Shown: positions 7,094 to 14,998 of the stretch, piece by piece
Layout: the number at the start of each line of letters is the position of its first letter
Numbering within the stretch: the stretch's first letter is position 1
The notes under the pieces: model-generated
Database searches by the model: none
Seen by the model: only the letters and a program-made list of their open reading frames with translations
Told to the model about the DNA's origin: nothing
Source of the DNA: DATARH01 sp050246595
Lineage (GTDB): Bacteria > Pseudomonadota > Alphaproteobacteria > ATCC43930 > CGMCC-115725
DNA: 38,409 bases
NCBI GenBank assembly: GCA_050246595.1
Contig: JBFWVT010000047.1
Span: forward strand, 1 to 38,409
Reading direction: 5' to 3'
Position numbers and translations under genes: made by a program

Positions 7094-8172
7094 GGCAGCA
7101 GCGCCTGCGCCTCCTCCCACAGAAGCCGGACAAATTCCGCCGCCGGCTCCTTGCGGGCCAGCGCGGCGCCCTGACCGGCCCAGGCCTGCATCCGCGTTAC
7201 ATCGTTGGCGCGCACCGCCGCCTCGCGCATCGCGGTCGTCAGCCCGCGCTGCACCGGATAGGGCGCCGGGGACGGGGCGTCGGGAGCGGCGGCTTCGTGC
7301 ACGTAGTCGGTCGCCACCGACCGCCCGAGCCGCCCGGAAAAGGCGCGGGTCGGCAGCGTCGCCTCGGGATCGAGATCGGCGAGCGCGTCGGCCCAGGCCG
7401 GCGCGATCCCGGCCTCCGGACAGCGCAGCAGCGCCGTGCCGATCTGCACCGCGCTGGCGCCGAGGGTCAGCGCCGCCGCAATGGTGCGCCCGTCGCCGAC
7501 GCCGCCGGCGGCGATGACCGGCACCGACAGCACGTCCGCGAGACGCGGCACCAGCGCAAACAGACCGATGCTCTGCCGCTCGGCCGCCTCGGCGTCGAAC
7601 GCGCCGCGATGGCCGCCGGCCTCGAAACCCTGCGCGACGACCGCATCGGCGCCGGCTTTCTCGGCCTCGCGCGCCTCGGCCGCCGTCGTCGCGCAGGCAA
7701 ACCAGGCGATGCCGCGCGATTTCAGCTCGGCGACGGTTTTCTCGGAAAATACCCCCATGATCGAGGAGACCACCTGCGGCGCGGCGGCGATCATCGCCTC
7801 GCATTGCGCGTCGAAATCAAACGGGCGCGCGTCGCCGGCCTCCGGCGGCACCTGCGGTCCCCATTTCCCCAGAAAATCGCGCACAAGGCGCTCATGTTCG
7901 GGGTCGCGAAGCGGCGGCGGGTCGGGCACCCACAGATTGATCTGGAACGTCCCGTTGCTCTGGCCGCGAAACCCGTCGGCCCAGCCCTTGATCCCGTCGG
8001 GCGGCGTCATCAGCGCGCCGAACCCGCCCATGCCGCCGGCATTGGCCACCGCGGCGGCCAGCCCGACCGGGCACGCCCCGGCCATCGGCGCCATTAGGAT
8101 CGGCAGGCGCAGACCGTAGCGACGGCAGAACGCGGCGGCGCGCTCGCGCGCACCCGAGATCGCGGCAGACAT
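7090..8172 (-). CDS. Nitronate monooxygenase (2-nitropropane dioxygenase family)
   Basis: 360-aa FMN-dependent TIM-barrel flavoprotein. The start shows LPILMAPMAGA (23-33). QGFEAGGHRG (181-190) supplies the catalytic His188. AAGGVGDG (221-228) and GASAVQIGTALL (238-249) are the FMN-phosphate binding loops. Family members oxidise alkyl nitronates (for example propionate-3-nitronate) to carbonyl compounds and nitrite, or act as related flavin enzymes. The length is normal for the family. The downstream SDR overlaps its stop by 4 bp, so the two are probably translated together. The upstream gap (8173-8384) holds a perfect hairpin. Confidence 0.93.
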   Translation of the reverse strand: MSAAISGARERAAAFCRRYGLRLPILMAPMAGACPVGLAAAVANAGGMGGFGALMTPPDGIKGWADGFRGQSNGTFQINLWVPDPPPLRDPEHERLVRDFLGKWGPQVPPEAGDARPFDFDAQCEAMIAAAPQVVSSIMGVFSEKTVAELKSRGIAWFACATTAAEAREAEKAGADAVVAQGFEAGGHRGAFDAEAAERQSIGLFALVPRLADVLSVPVIAAGGVGDGRTIAAALTLGASAVQIGTALLRCPEAGIAPAWADALADLDPEATLPTRAFSGRLGRSVATDYVHEAAAPDAPSPAPYPVQRGLTTAMREAAVRANDVTRMQAWAGQGAALARKEPAAEFVRLLWEEAQALLP

Positions 8173-8303
8173 GACAAGCCTCTCATTCCGTGGCGCCCCC
8201 GGCGAGAGCAGGTTCAGGCCGCGTTGCCGATCGCGTTCCGTCGGGCCGCAACCGCTCCGCTCCGAAGCGGGGTTGTCGTCACTACGATATCAATAGCCAT
8301 ATT

Positions 8304-8340
8304 CCGCAGTCCCGTGGGCTGAAGGCCCACGGGACTGCGG
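8304..8340. repeat. Perfect 16-bp inverted repeat (hairpin) upstream of NMO, downstream of pyrC
   Basis: Arms 8304-8319 (CCGCAGTCCCGTGGGC) and 8325-8340 are perfect inverse complements around the loop TGAAG. It lies just beyond the pyrC stop on the minus strand, so it could terminate pyrC transcription, but no convincing T-run follows on that strand. On the plus strand it is followed by CGATTTTATAT. The core GGGACTGCG recurs in the hairpin at 24493-24520, so a dispersed element is equally possible. Confidence 0.75.
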
Positions 8341-8384
8341 CGATTTTATATCATCCTCTTGAAATCCGCTCCGGAGGCTTGGCG

Positions 8385-9452
8385 CTAGACGACCTCTTGT
8401 TGCAATCGCCAGCGCAGCCTCTCGCCGGCACGGAACGGCATGACGGCGAGGTCGCCCGCGCCGACCCGCTCCGGCACGGTCCAACTCTCGCGCCGCAGCG
8501 TAATCCTGATCTCGTTGACCGGCATCTGGTAAAAGGCCGGGCCGTTCAGCGAGGCAAACGCCTCGAACCGGTCGAGCGCGCCGTCCTCGTCGAACACCTC
8601 GGCATAAATCTCCAAAGCCGTCGGCGCGGAGAAGATACCGGCGCAGCCGCAGGTGGTCTCCTTGGTCGGGATCGCGTGCGGCGCGCTGTCGGTGCCGAGA
8701 AAAAAAGCCGGATTGCCCGAGGTCGCGGCGCGGCGCAGCGCGCGGCGGTGCTTCTCGCGCTTGGCGATCGGCAGACAGTAGAGATGCGGTCGGATGCCGC
8801 CGGCAAAGATCGCGTTGCGATTGAGGACGAGATGATGCGCGGTGATCGTCGCGGCGATGTTAGGGCCGCCGCCGCCGACATAGGCGACCGCCTCCGTGGT
8901 CGTGACGTGTTCGAGCACGATCCGCAATTCCGGCAGCCGGCGCCGCAGCGGATCGAGCACGCGCTCGATGAACACGGCCTCGCGGTCGAAAATGTCCACG
9001 TCCGGGTCGGTCACCTCGCCGTGGACCAGCAGCGGCGTGCCGATCGCGGCCATGCGCTCGAGCGCCGGCATGACCCGGTCGATATCGGTGACGCCGTGCG
9101 CCGAATGCGTCGTCGCGTGCGCCGGATAGAGTTTTACCCCGGCGAAGACGCCTTCCCCATAGCCGCGCGCGATCTCGTCCGGATCGGCCCCGTCGGTCAG
9201 ATAGCAGGTCATCAGTGGCGTGAACCCCGCGCCGGCCGGGACCGCGGCGAGGATGCGCTCGCGATAGTCCCTTGCCGCCGCGACCGTTGTTACCGGCGGC
9301 ACCAGGTTCGGCATCACGATCGCGCGCGCGAACTGCCGCGCGGTCCACGGCACGACCTGACGCAGCATCGCGCCGTCGCGGAAATGCACGTGCCAATCGT
9401 CGGGGCGACGCAGGGTGATCGTGTTCGGCATCGTCAGCCTGGCCTCCGTCAT
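8385..9452 (-). CDS. pyrC: Dihydroorotase
   Basis: 355 aa; cyclises N-carbamoyl-aspartate to dihydroorotate in pyrimidine synthesis (cytosol). It has the hallmarks of the class II (E. coli-type) enzyme: DDWHVHFRDG with metal ligands His21 and His23, the carboxylated lysine Lys107 in GVKLYPAHATT, His144 in LLVHGE, His182 in VLEHVTT and catalytic Asp255 in GTDSAPH. The ATG at 9452 overlaps the TGA of the upstream DUF29 gene as ATGA. A second in-frame ATG at 9431 has GGAGG 11 nt upstream and would give 348 aa, the E. coli length; either start is plausible. The coupling to a DUF29 gene is unusual. Confidence 0.97.
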   Translation of the reverse strand: MTEARLTMPNTITLRRPDDWHVHFRDGAMLRQVVPWTARQFARAIVMPNLVPPVTTVAAARDYRERILAAVPAGAGFTPLMTCYLTDGADPDEIARGYGEGVFAGVKLYPAHATTHSAHGVTDIDRVMPALERMAAIGTPLLVHGEVTDPDVDIFDREAVFIERVLDPLRRRLPELRIVLEHVTTTEAVAYVGGGGPNIAATITAHHLVLNRNAIFAGGIRPHLYCLPIAKREKHRRALRRAATSGNPAFFLGTDSAPHAIPTKETTCGCAGIFSAPTALEIYAEVFDEDGALDRFEAFASLNGPAFYQMPVNEIRITLRRESWTVPERVGAGDLAVMPFRAGERLRWRLQQEVV

Positions 9453-9949
9453 GAGCCGCCGGTCGCGGATTGCCGCGGCTCCGGCGGGAACCAGTCCCCC
9501 AGGATCTGCTCGACGCCGTAGCCGCTGTGGCGAAGCCGGGTCCGGGCCGCCGCGTCGAGTTCGCGGTAATCGTCGAGATCGGCGCTCGCCAGGGCAATGG
9601 CGTCGGTCAGCGCCTCGGCCGCCAGGCGAGCGACCTCGGACTTGAGGCTGGGATTTTCGCGCAGCAGCTTCGCGATTTCCAAACGAGCCTGCCGTACCGA
9701 ACGTTTCCACCCCCGTCGGGGATCAACCGCCGGGGAATGTTCGAGCTTGAGCAGATGATGCAGAATGCGCCTGAGCTGGCTCGACGGTACGTGCCGCACC
9801 GGCTTTCCCAAATTCTCGACCTCCTCGGCCAGGTGCTCCCAATCGAGAGTCCGGTTCGTGCTCCGGCGCGCCGCCGCACGCAATGCCGCGGCCTGTTGCC
9901 TGGTCCAGGCGATGAAATCCTCGTCGTACAGGGTACGCGGATCGCTCAT
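9449..9949 (-). CDS. DUF29 family protein (paralogue 1)
   Basis: 166 aa. It carries the characteristic DUF29 opening LYDEDFIAWTRQQAAALR (7-24), then LDWEHLAEEVENLG (39-52), the central helix region LRRILHHLLKLEHSP and the C-terminal ILGDWFPPEP. The function of DUF29 proteins is unknown; they are small, helical, cytosolic and frequently multiplied in cyanobacteria and proteobacteria. Its stop overlaps the pyrC ATG, and a second paralogue lies 62 bp upstream on the same strand, so all three probably form one transcript. Confidence 0.92.
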   Translation of the reverse strand: MSDPRTLYDEDFIAWTRQQAAALRAAARRSTNRTLDWEHLAEEVENLGKPVRHVPSSQLRRILHHLLKLEHSPAVDPRRGWKRSVRQARLEIAKLLRENPSLKSEVARLAAEALTDAIALASADLDDYRELDAAARTRLRHSGYGVEQILGDWFPPEPRQSATGGS

Positions 9950-10011
9950 CCCGGCGTCTCCAACCTCCTTGACAGTCTGCGTCTTAGTCGCCGCCGCCGC
10001 CGCGCAGCGCC

Positions 10012-10527
10012 TCAGTCCTTTCCGGTCCCGTCCGGGTCCGGCGGAAACCAGTCGCCGAGGACCTGATCCTCGGTGTAGCGGGCAGCGCGGATTCGCGAGA
10101 CGACGGCAGAGTCGAGTTCGCCGTATTTCTCCAGGTCGCGAACGGCTCGGCGCGACCCGCGCGCCAGCTCGGCCTCGATGATCTCCCCGACCTCGCGCTT
10201 GAGACTCGGGCTTGCTTCCAGCACCAGCTCGATTTCGCCCCGCGCATCGTCAATGGTTTCCACCCAGCCGGGCCGTGGGTCGCGTGCGGGAGAATTTTCG
10301 AGCTTGAGCAGGTGGCGAATGATGCGCTGAATCTGGCTGTGCAGCTCACGGCGTTCGGACGCGCCCAAGCTTTCGATCTCCTCCGCCAGATTCTCCCAGT
10401 CGAGCGCCTGATTGGTGCCGTCCTGGGCGGCCGCGCGCAATGCTTCGGCCTGCTCCTTGGTCCAGGCGACGAAATCCTCGTCGTAGGGCGAGCGGATGTC
10501 AGCCCCTTGCCGACCCCGTTGATCCAT
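10012..10527 (-). CDS. DUF29 family protein (paralogue 2)
   Basis: 171 aa from ATG 10527. This start is chosen over ATG 10533 because AGGA lies 8 nt from the former and only about 2 nt from the latter. It shares with paralogue 1 the blocks YDEDFVAWTKEQAEALR, LDWENLAEEIESLG, IIRHLLKLENSP and VLGDWFPPDPD, so the pair arose by tandem duplication. Identity is high at these blocks and low between. It is the first gene of the putative DUF29-DUF29-pyrC transcript and is divergent from the thiolase gene at 10685. The shared upstream region contains an AT-rich patch (about 10600-10622). Function unknown. Confidence 0.92.
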   Translation of the reverse strand: MDQRGRQGADIRSPYDEDFVAWTKEQAEALRAAAQDGTNQALDWENLAEEIESLGASERRELHSQIQRIIRHLLKLENSPARDPRPGWVETIDDARGEIELVLEASPSLKREVGEIIEAELARGSRRAVRDLEKYGELDSAVVSRIRAARYTEDQVLGDWFPPDPDGTGKD

Positions 10528-10684
10528 TACCATTTTCCTATCCGGATCAAAGCGTTTTGCCGCTCCCGGATTCAGGATTGAGGAAGCGGCCCGGCATCGT
10601 TCAAGTATATATGGGATATTATCGGAAACGGCGCGAGACAGCGGCTTGCCATCGTCGCAGTCGGCGCAGGTTCAGGAGAACGGC

Positions 10685-11854
10685 ATGAGCGGGTGCATCG
10701 TCGGCTGGGCGCATACAAAATTCGGCAAGCACGACGGAAGCGACATCGAATCGCTGATCGTCGAGGTCGCGCAAGGCGCGCTCGTCGATGCCGGCGTGTC
10801 GGCCGCCGATATCGACCAGGTCTTTCTCGGCACGATGAACGGCGGCTTCGTCAAGCAGGAATTCCCGGCCTCGCTGGTGTTCCAGGCCGACCCCGCCTTC
10901 CGCTTCAAGCCGGCGACCCGTGTCGAGAATGCCTGCGCGACCGGCTCGGCGGCGATCCATATGGGCCTCAATACGATCGATGCCGGAAGGGCGCGGCTCG
11001 TCCTCGTTGTCGGGGTCGAGAAGATGACCGAAGTGCCGGGACCCGTCGTCAACGATCTGCTGCTGCGCGCCTCCTACCGCAAGGAGGAGGACGATATCGA
11101 GGGCGGTTTCGCCGGCATTTTCGGCCAGATCGCGCAGAAATATTTTCAACGATACGGCGACCAGTCCGACGCGCTGGCCCGCATCGCCGCGAAAAACCAC
11201 AAAAACGGCGTCTCGAACCCGATGGCGCAGATGCAGCGCGATCTCGGCTATGAATTCTGCCGCACCGTGTCGGAGAAAAACCCGATCGTCGCCGGTCCGC
11301 TGAAGCGCACCGATTGCTCGCTGGTGTCGGACGGCGCCGCGGCGGTCGTGCTCGCCGACCTGCAAACCGCGCTGACGCTGAACAAGGCCGTCGCGTTCCG
11401 CGCCGCCGAGCAGGTCAACGATTTCCTGCCGATGAGCCGGCGCGACATCATCGCGTTCGAGGGGCCGGAACTGGCCTGGAAACGCGCGCTGGCTGCCGCG
11501 CGCCTCGGTCTCGACGATCTCGATCTGGTCGAAACGCATGATTGCTTCACAATCGCCGAATTGATCGAATACGAAGCGATGGGCCTTGCGCCAAAAGGCG
11601 AGGGGGCGCGCGCGATCCTCGAAGGCTGGACCGAAAAGAACGGCCGCTTGCCGGTCAATCCCTCGGGCGGGCTGAAGGCCAAGGGCCACCCGGTCGGCGC
11701 CACCGGCGTGTCGATGCACGTGCTGGCGTCGATGCAGGTGACGGGCCGGGCCGGCGACATGCAAATCCCGAACGCCCGGCTCGCTGGTGTGATGAACATG
11801 GGCGGCGCGGCGGTGGCGAATTTCGTTTCCATCCTCGAACCGCTGCGGAGTTGA
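10685..11854 (+). CDS. Thiolase family protein (SCPx-type acetyl-CoA acetyltransferase)
   Basis: 389 aa from ATG 10685, with AGGAGA 6 nt upstream. The nucleophile Cys84 lies in VENACATGSAAIHMG. His285 is in ETHDCFT, and GHPVGATG with His335 is near residue 334-341, preceded by NPSGGLKAKG. This combination, with THDCFT in place of the classical NEAFA, marks the SCPx/thiolase-like subgroup, which acts in acyl-CoA degradation or lipid/sterol side-chain metabolism and not in polyhydroxybutyrate synthesis. The AcuI-type reductase follows 165 bp downstream, separated by a GC palindrome; both may act on CoA thioesters. Confidence 0.93.
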   Translation: MSGCIVGWAHTKFGKHDGSDIESLIVEVAQGALVDAGVSAADIDQVFLGTMNGGFVKQEFPASLVFQADPAFRFKPATRVENACATGSAAIHMGLNTIDAGRARLVLVVGVEKMTEVPGPVVNDLLLRASYRKEEDDIEGGFAGIFGQIAQKYFQRYGDQSDALARIAAKNHKNGVSNPMAQMQRDLGYEFCRTVSEKNPIVAGPLKRTDCSLVSDGAAAVVLADLQTALTLNKAVAFRAAEQVNDFLPMSRRDIIAFEGPELAWKRALAAARLGLDDLDLVETHDCFTIAELIEYEAMGLAPKGEGARAILEGWTEKNGRLPVNPSGGLKAKGHPVGATGVSMHVLASMQVTGRAGDMQIPNARLAGVMNMGGAAVANFVSILEPLRS

Positions 11855-11955
11855 GCCATGTCCTCCGGGCTGGTTGACGAGGGCTTCGAGCGCATATGCC
11901 TCCACCCTGACCCTCCTCCGCAAACGGGAGAGGGAACAGAGCGGCGCCTTCATCC

Positions 11956-11979
11956 CCCTCCCCCGCTCGCGGGGGAGGG
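11956..11979. repeat. GC-rich palindrome between thiolase and AcuI-type genes
   Basis: CCCTCCCCC (11956-11964) pairs with GGGGGAGGG (11971-11979) around GCTCGC. It is flanked by further pyrimidine- and purine-rich sequence (11900-11950, 11980-11992) that can extend the structure. The consensus is shared, in inverse orientation, with the hairpin at 32844-32878, indicating a dispersed family rather than a gene-specific terminator. Confidence 0.7.
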
Positions 11980-12018
11980 TCGGGGTGGGGGTAGCACCCA
12001 TCCTACAGGAGCTTGCGC

Positions 12019-13029
12019 ATGACCGCCTTCCGCGCCCTCGTCCTCCACGAGGAGGGCGGCAAGGTTGTCCCGCGCCTCGAAACCCTCGACGATGCGCGCC
12101 TGCCGCAGGGCGAGGTGACCGTCCGGGTCGCGTATTCGACGCTGAACTACAAGGACGGCATGATCCTGCAAGGCCAGGGCCGCCTCGTGCGGCAGTACCC
12201 GCACATCCCCGGCATCGATTTCGCCGGCACCGTCGAGGAATCCGCGTCGCCCGAGTTCAGCCCCGGCGATCCGGTGATCCTGACCGGCTGGCGGGTCGGC
12301 GAACTGCATTGGGGCGGTTATGCCGAGCGGGCGCGCGTCAAATCCGACTGGCTCGTCCGCCGACCCCACGGCCTGACCGCAAAACAGGCGATGGCGATCG
12401 GCACCGCCGGGTTCACCGCGATGCTGGCGCTGCTCGCGCTCGAACGCCACGGTCTCGCGCCCGATGGCGGTGACGTGCTGGTCACCGGCGCTTCCGGCGG
12501 GGTCGGCGGCGTTGCGGTCTCGTTGCTGGCGGCGCTCGGCTACCGGGTCGTCGCCTCGACCGGGCGGCCGGAACTGCGCGACTATCTCGAAAGCCTCGGC
12601 GCCGCAGAACTGCTCGACCGCACCGCGCTTGCCGCGACGCCGGCCCGGCCGCTCGACCGCGAGCGCTGGGCCGGCGCGATCGACGCGGTCGGCGGCAATA
12701 CGCTGGCCACGATCCTGACCCAGCTCAAATATCGCGCCGCCGTCGCCGCCTGCGGGCTGGCCGGCGGCAGCGACCTGCCGGCAAGCGTCATTCCGTTTCT
12801 GCTGCGCGGGGTCAGTCTGCTCGGCATCGATTCGGTGATGTGCCCGCGGGACGAGCGCATCGCGGCCTGGGACCGGCTCGCGCGCGACCTGCCGCTCGAC
12901 CGCCTCGACCGGATGACCGAGACGGTGCCGCTCGCCGATCTGCCGTCTCTCGCGCCGCGAATCCTGAACGGCGCGGTGCGCGGCCGCATCGTTGTCGCCC
13001 TCACCGATTCGGGGGCCGGTCAGGGATAA
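12019..13029 (+). CDS. acuI: YhdH/AcuI-family acryloyl-CoA reductase-like MDR oxidoreductase
   Basis: 336-aa zinc-independent medium-chain dehydrogenase/reductase. ATG 12019 follows AGGAG at 8 nt. Family features are FRALVLHEEGG, STLNYKDGMILQGQG (39-53), PGIDFAGTV (64-72), the cofactor loop VTGASGGVGGVAV (155-167) and the C-terminal LPLDRLDRMTETVPL. AcuI/YhdH enzymes reduce acryloyl-CoA to propionyl-CoA with NADPH and detoxify acrylate. Assignment to the AcuI/YhdH subgroup is good; the physiological substrate here is inferred. Lies downstream of a thiolase gene in the same direction. Confidence 0.88.
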   Translation: MTAFRALVLHEEGGKVVPRLETLDDARLPQGEVTVRVAYSTLNYKDGMILQGQGRLVRQYPHIPGIDFAGTVEESASPEFSPGDPVILTGWRVGELHWGGYAERARVKSDWLVRRPHGLTAKQAMAIGTAGFTAMLALLALERHGLAPDGGDVLVTGASGGVGGVAVSLLAALGYRVVASTGRPELRDYLESLGAAELLDRTALAATPARPLDRERWAGAIDAVGGNTLATILTQLKYRAAVAACGLAGGSDLPASVIPFLLRGVSLLGIDSVMCPRDERIAAWDRLARDLPLDRLDRMTETVPLADLPSLAPRILNGAVRGRIVVALTDSGAGQG

Positions 13030-13092
13030 GCCGTTACGGGACGACTTCGATCCTTCCGGCGTTTCGCAAGAAAGCCGGTATGGGTACGAGAG

Positions 13093-13413
13093 ATGCAGAC
13101 GGATGCGGTGCAGAAATGCGACCTCGCGGCAGCAACGCGGGGGCTGATCGTGCAACGGGTGCTGGTCGATGGCTGGACCGCGGCCGAGGCGGGGGCGCCG
13201 TTCGGCGTTGACGAGCAGAGTGTGGCGCGGTGGGTCGCCTCCTACCGGCGGCGGGGGATGGCGGCCCTGCGGGAAGATGAGGCGGTCGATAGTGCGCCAC
13301 GCCGCTGGTTGCAGAGCTGTCTGGCGCGGATCGGAGCCTGGTTGCGCGGCGGCGCTGCGAAGCGTCCGGCCGACGCGGGCGGTGCGCCGGCCCGGCGGTG
13401 GCGCCGGTATTAG
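13093..13413 (+). CDS. Small helix-turn-helix protein (IS481-like N-terminal domain only)
   Basis: 106 aa. Residues about 15-60 (GLIVQRVLVDGWTAAEAGAP, then SVARWVASYRRRGMAALRED) match the helix-turn-helix found at the N-terminus of IS481-type transposases and related solo HTH proteins. No DDE catalytic domain follows; the rest is short, Arg/Ala-rich and ends in RRWRRY. It may be a truncated transposase or a domesticated DNA-binding protein. The ATG at 13093 has no well-spaced ribosome site (GAGAG abuts the start); GTG 13108 is an alternative. It stands 63 bp after the AcuI gene and 104 bp before the amidase gene. Confidence 0.6.
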   Translation: MQTDAVQKCDLAAATRGLIVQRVLVDGWTAAEAGAPFGVDEQSVARWVASYRRRGMAALREDEAVDSAPRRWLQSCLARIGAWLRGGAAKRPADAGGAPARRWRRY

Positions 13414-13517
13414 CGGCTTCAGCGCGCGATAATCGGCCCTGCGGTGATCGGTCTGCGATAATATCGCGGAGCGGCGGTCCTCCTGTCCCGGAGAGGACGC
13501 CGCGGGGGGATGGGGAC

Positions 13518-14348
13518 ATGCGGGACACGACGATCGCCCGGCGGGCGCTGCTGGCGCTCGCCGCCGGTATCGCGATCGGCTTCCGGGCCGCCGACGCGGC
13601 GGATTCGCGCGCCCGGTCGGCCCGCAATCGGGCAAAAGCCGAACCTCCAAGGCCAAGGCGCAAGCCGCGCATGATCGTGCTCGACGCCGGGCATGGCGGT
13701 GTCGATCCCGGTGCGATCAGTCCCCGCGGGATCAAGGAAAAAACCGTAACGCTCGCGATGGCGCGCGAGCTGGAACGCCAGCTCAAGGCTTCGGGTCGGT
13801 ATCGCGTGGTGATGACCCGGCGCAACGACGACTTTGTCAAGCTGCGCGAGCGCGTTGCGCGAGCGCGCCGCCACCGGACCGAGCTGCTTTTGTCGATCCA
13901 TGCCGACGCGCTGCCCGAAGCGGCAATGCGCGGCCTGTCGGTTTACACGCTCTCGGATCAGGCTTCCGACCGTGAGACGGCCCTCCTGGCCGCGCGTGAA
14001 AACAAGGACGATTTTGTCCGCGGCCTCAGGATTTCGAAGCAGCCGCCGGTTATCGGCGCAATCCTGCTCGATCTCGTGCGCCGGGAGACCGGCAACCGCT
14101 CGCTGGCGCTGGCGCGCGCGATCGTCGCGGAAGCCGGCCGCGAGGTCAGGCTGCTGCCAAAGCCGCACCGCTCGGCCGATTTTGCCGTGTTGAGCGCCCC
14201 CGACATACCCTCGGCCCTGGTCGAGATCGGCTGCCTGTCGAACCCCGAGGAGGAGCGGCTGCTGCCGACCCCCGCCTATCAGCGCCGCCTCGCGCAGGCC
14301 CTGGTGCGCGCGATCGACGATTATTTCGCCGGGCTGATCCGGACCTGA
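13518..14348 (+). CDS. N-acetylmuramoyl-L-alanine amidase (Amidase_3, AmiA/C-like)
   Basis: 276 aa. The N-terminus has an export signal: RRALLALAAGIAIGF and a cleavage-like ADA-AD near 27. The Arg pair before the hydrophobic stretch could make it Tat-dependent, as known for E. coli AmiA and AmiC. The mature part is a Zn amidase domain: VLDAGHGGVDPG with His59, Glu74 in KEKTVTLAMARELE, SIHADA with His128 and VEIGCLSN with Glu236, all ligands and catalytic residues present. It cleaves the amide between MurNAc and L-Ala of peptidoglycan in the periplasm. There is no AMIN targeting domain, so it is a minimal form. ATG 13518 is preferred because the signal peptide begins there. Confidence 0.92.
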   Translation: MRDTTIARRALLALAAGIAIGFRAADAADSRARSARNRAKAEPPRPRRKPRMIVLDAGHGGVDPGAISPRGIKEKTVTLAMARELERQLKASGRYRVVMTRRNDDFVKLRERVARARRHRTELLLSIHADALPEAAMRGLSVYTLSDQASDRETALLAARENKDDFVRGLRISKQPPVIGAILLDLVRRETGNRSLALARAIVAEAGREVRLLPKPHRSADFAVLSAPDIPSALVEIGCLSNPEEERLLPTPAYQRRLAQALVRAIDDYFAGLIRT

Positions 14349-14378
14349 ACCCGTCGGCCGGGTAGGCTTGCGTTCCGG

Positions 14379-14993
14379 CTATCGCAGGTCGATCCCGGCC
14401 TCGCGCATCGCCGCGAGCGCCCGCGACAGCGAACCGTCGAGATCGATCGCGCGCGAGGCCTCCAGCTCGACGGCCACGTCGAACCCGGCCTCGCGCGCAT
14501 CGATCGCCGAGAAGAACACGCAGAAATCGGTCGCCAGACCGCACAGCGTCACCCGCTCGAAACCGCGTTCGCGCAGATACCCGGCAAGCCCGGTCGGGGT
14601 CGTCCGATCGTTTTCACGGAAGGCCGAGTACGAATCGATCGTCCGGTGAAAGCCTTTGCGGATGATCAACTCGGCATGCGGGATGTCGAGCTCGGGATGG
14701 AACGAGGCGCCCGCGGTACCCTGAACGCAATGATCCGGCCACAGGGTCTGCGCCCCGTAACCGAGTTGGACCGTCTCGAACGGCGCGCGGCCCGCATGCG
14801 CGCCGGCGAACGAGATGTGATCCGCCGGGTGCCAGTCCTGCGTGATGACGATATGCGCAAAGCGCCGCGCCAGACGGTTGACTGCCGGTATGATCGCGTC
14901 GCCCTGCGGCACGGCAAGCGCGCCGCCGGGGCAGAAATCGCGCTGCGGATCGGTCACGATCAGCACATCACGCTCGCCAGGCGGCCCGTTCAT
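14379..14993 (-). CDS. pncA: Nicotinamidase / pyrazinamidase
   Basis: 204 aa; converts nicotinamide to nicotinate in NAD salvage. Complete triad: Asp15 in VTDPQRDFCPGG, Lys113 in IIRKGFH and Cys158 in CGLATDFCV. The metal-site motif DWHPADH supplies Asp53, His55 and His59. The start at ATG 14993 lies 5 bp after the dgcA stop, so it is the third gene of a dgcN-dgcA-pncA run; a longer reading into dgcA on the same strand is a frame shadow. Its association with D-glutamate genes is not explained by a shared pathway. Confidence 0.96.
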   Translation of the reverse strand: MNGPPGERDVLIVTDPQRDFCPGGALAVPQGDAIIPAVNRLARRFAHIVITQDWHPADHISFAGAHAGRAPFETVQLGYGAQTLWPDHCVQGTAGASFHPELDIPHAELIIRKGFHRTIDSYSAFRENDRTTPTGLAGYLRERGFERVTLCGLATDFCVFFSAIDAREAGFDVAVELEASRAIDLDGSLSRALAAMREAGIDLR

Positions 14994-14998
14994 CGCCG

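Noticed and set aside
7094..7804. Extension of the SDR into the nitronate monooxygenase gene
   Set aside because: The GTGA overlap at 7090-7093 gives the natural start; the upstream part has no SDR resemblance.
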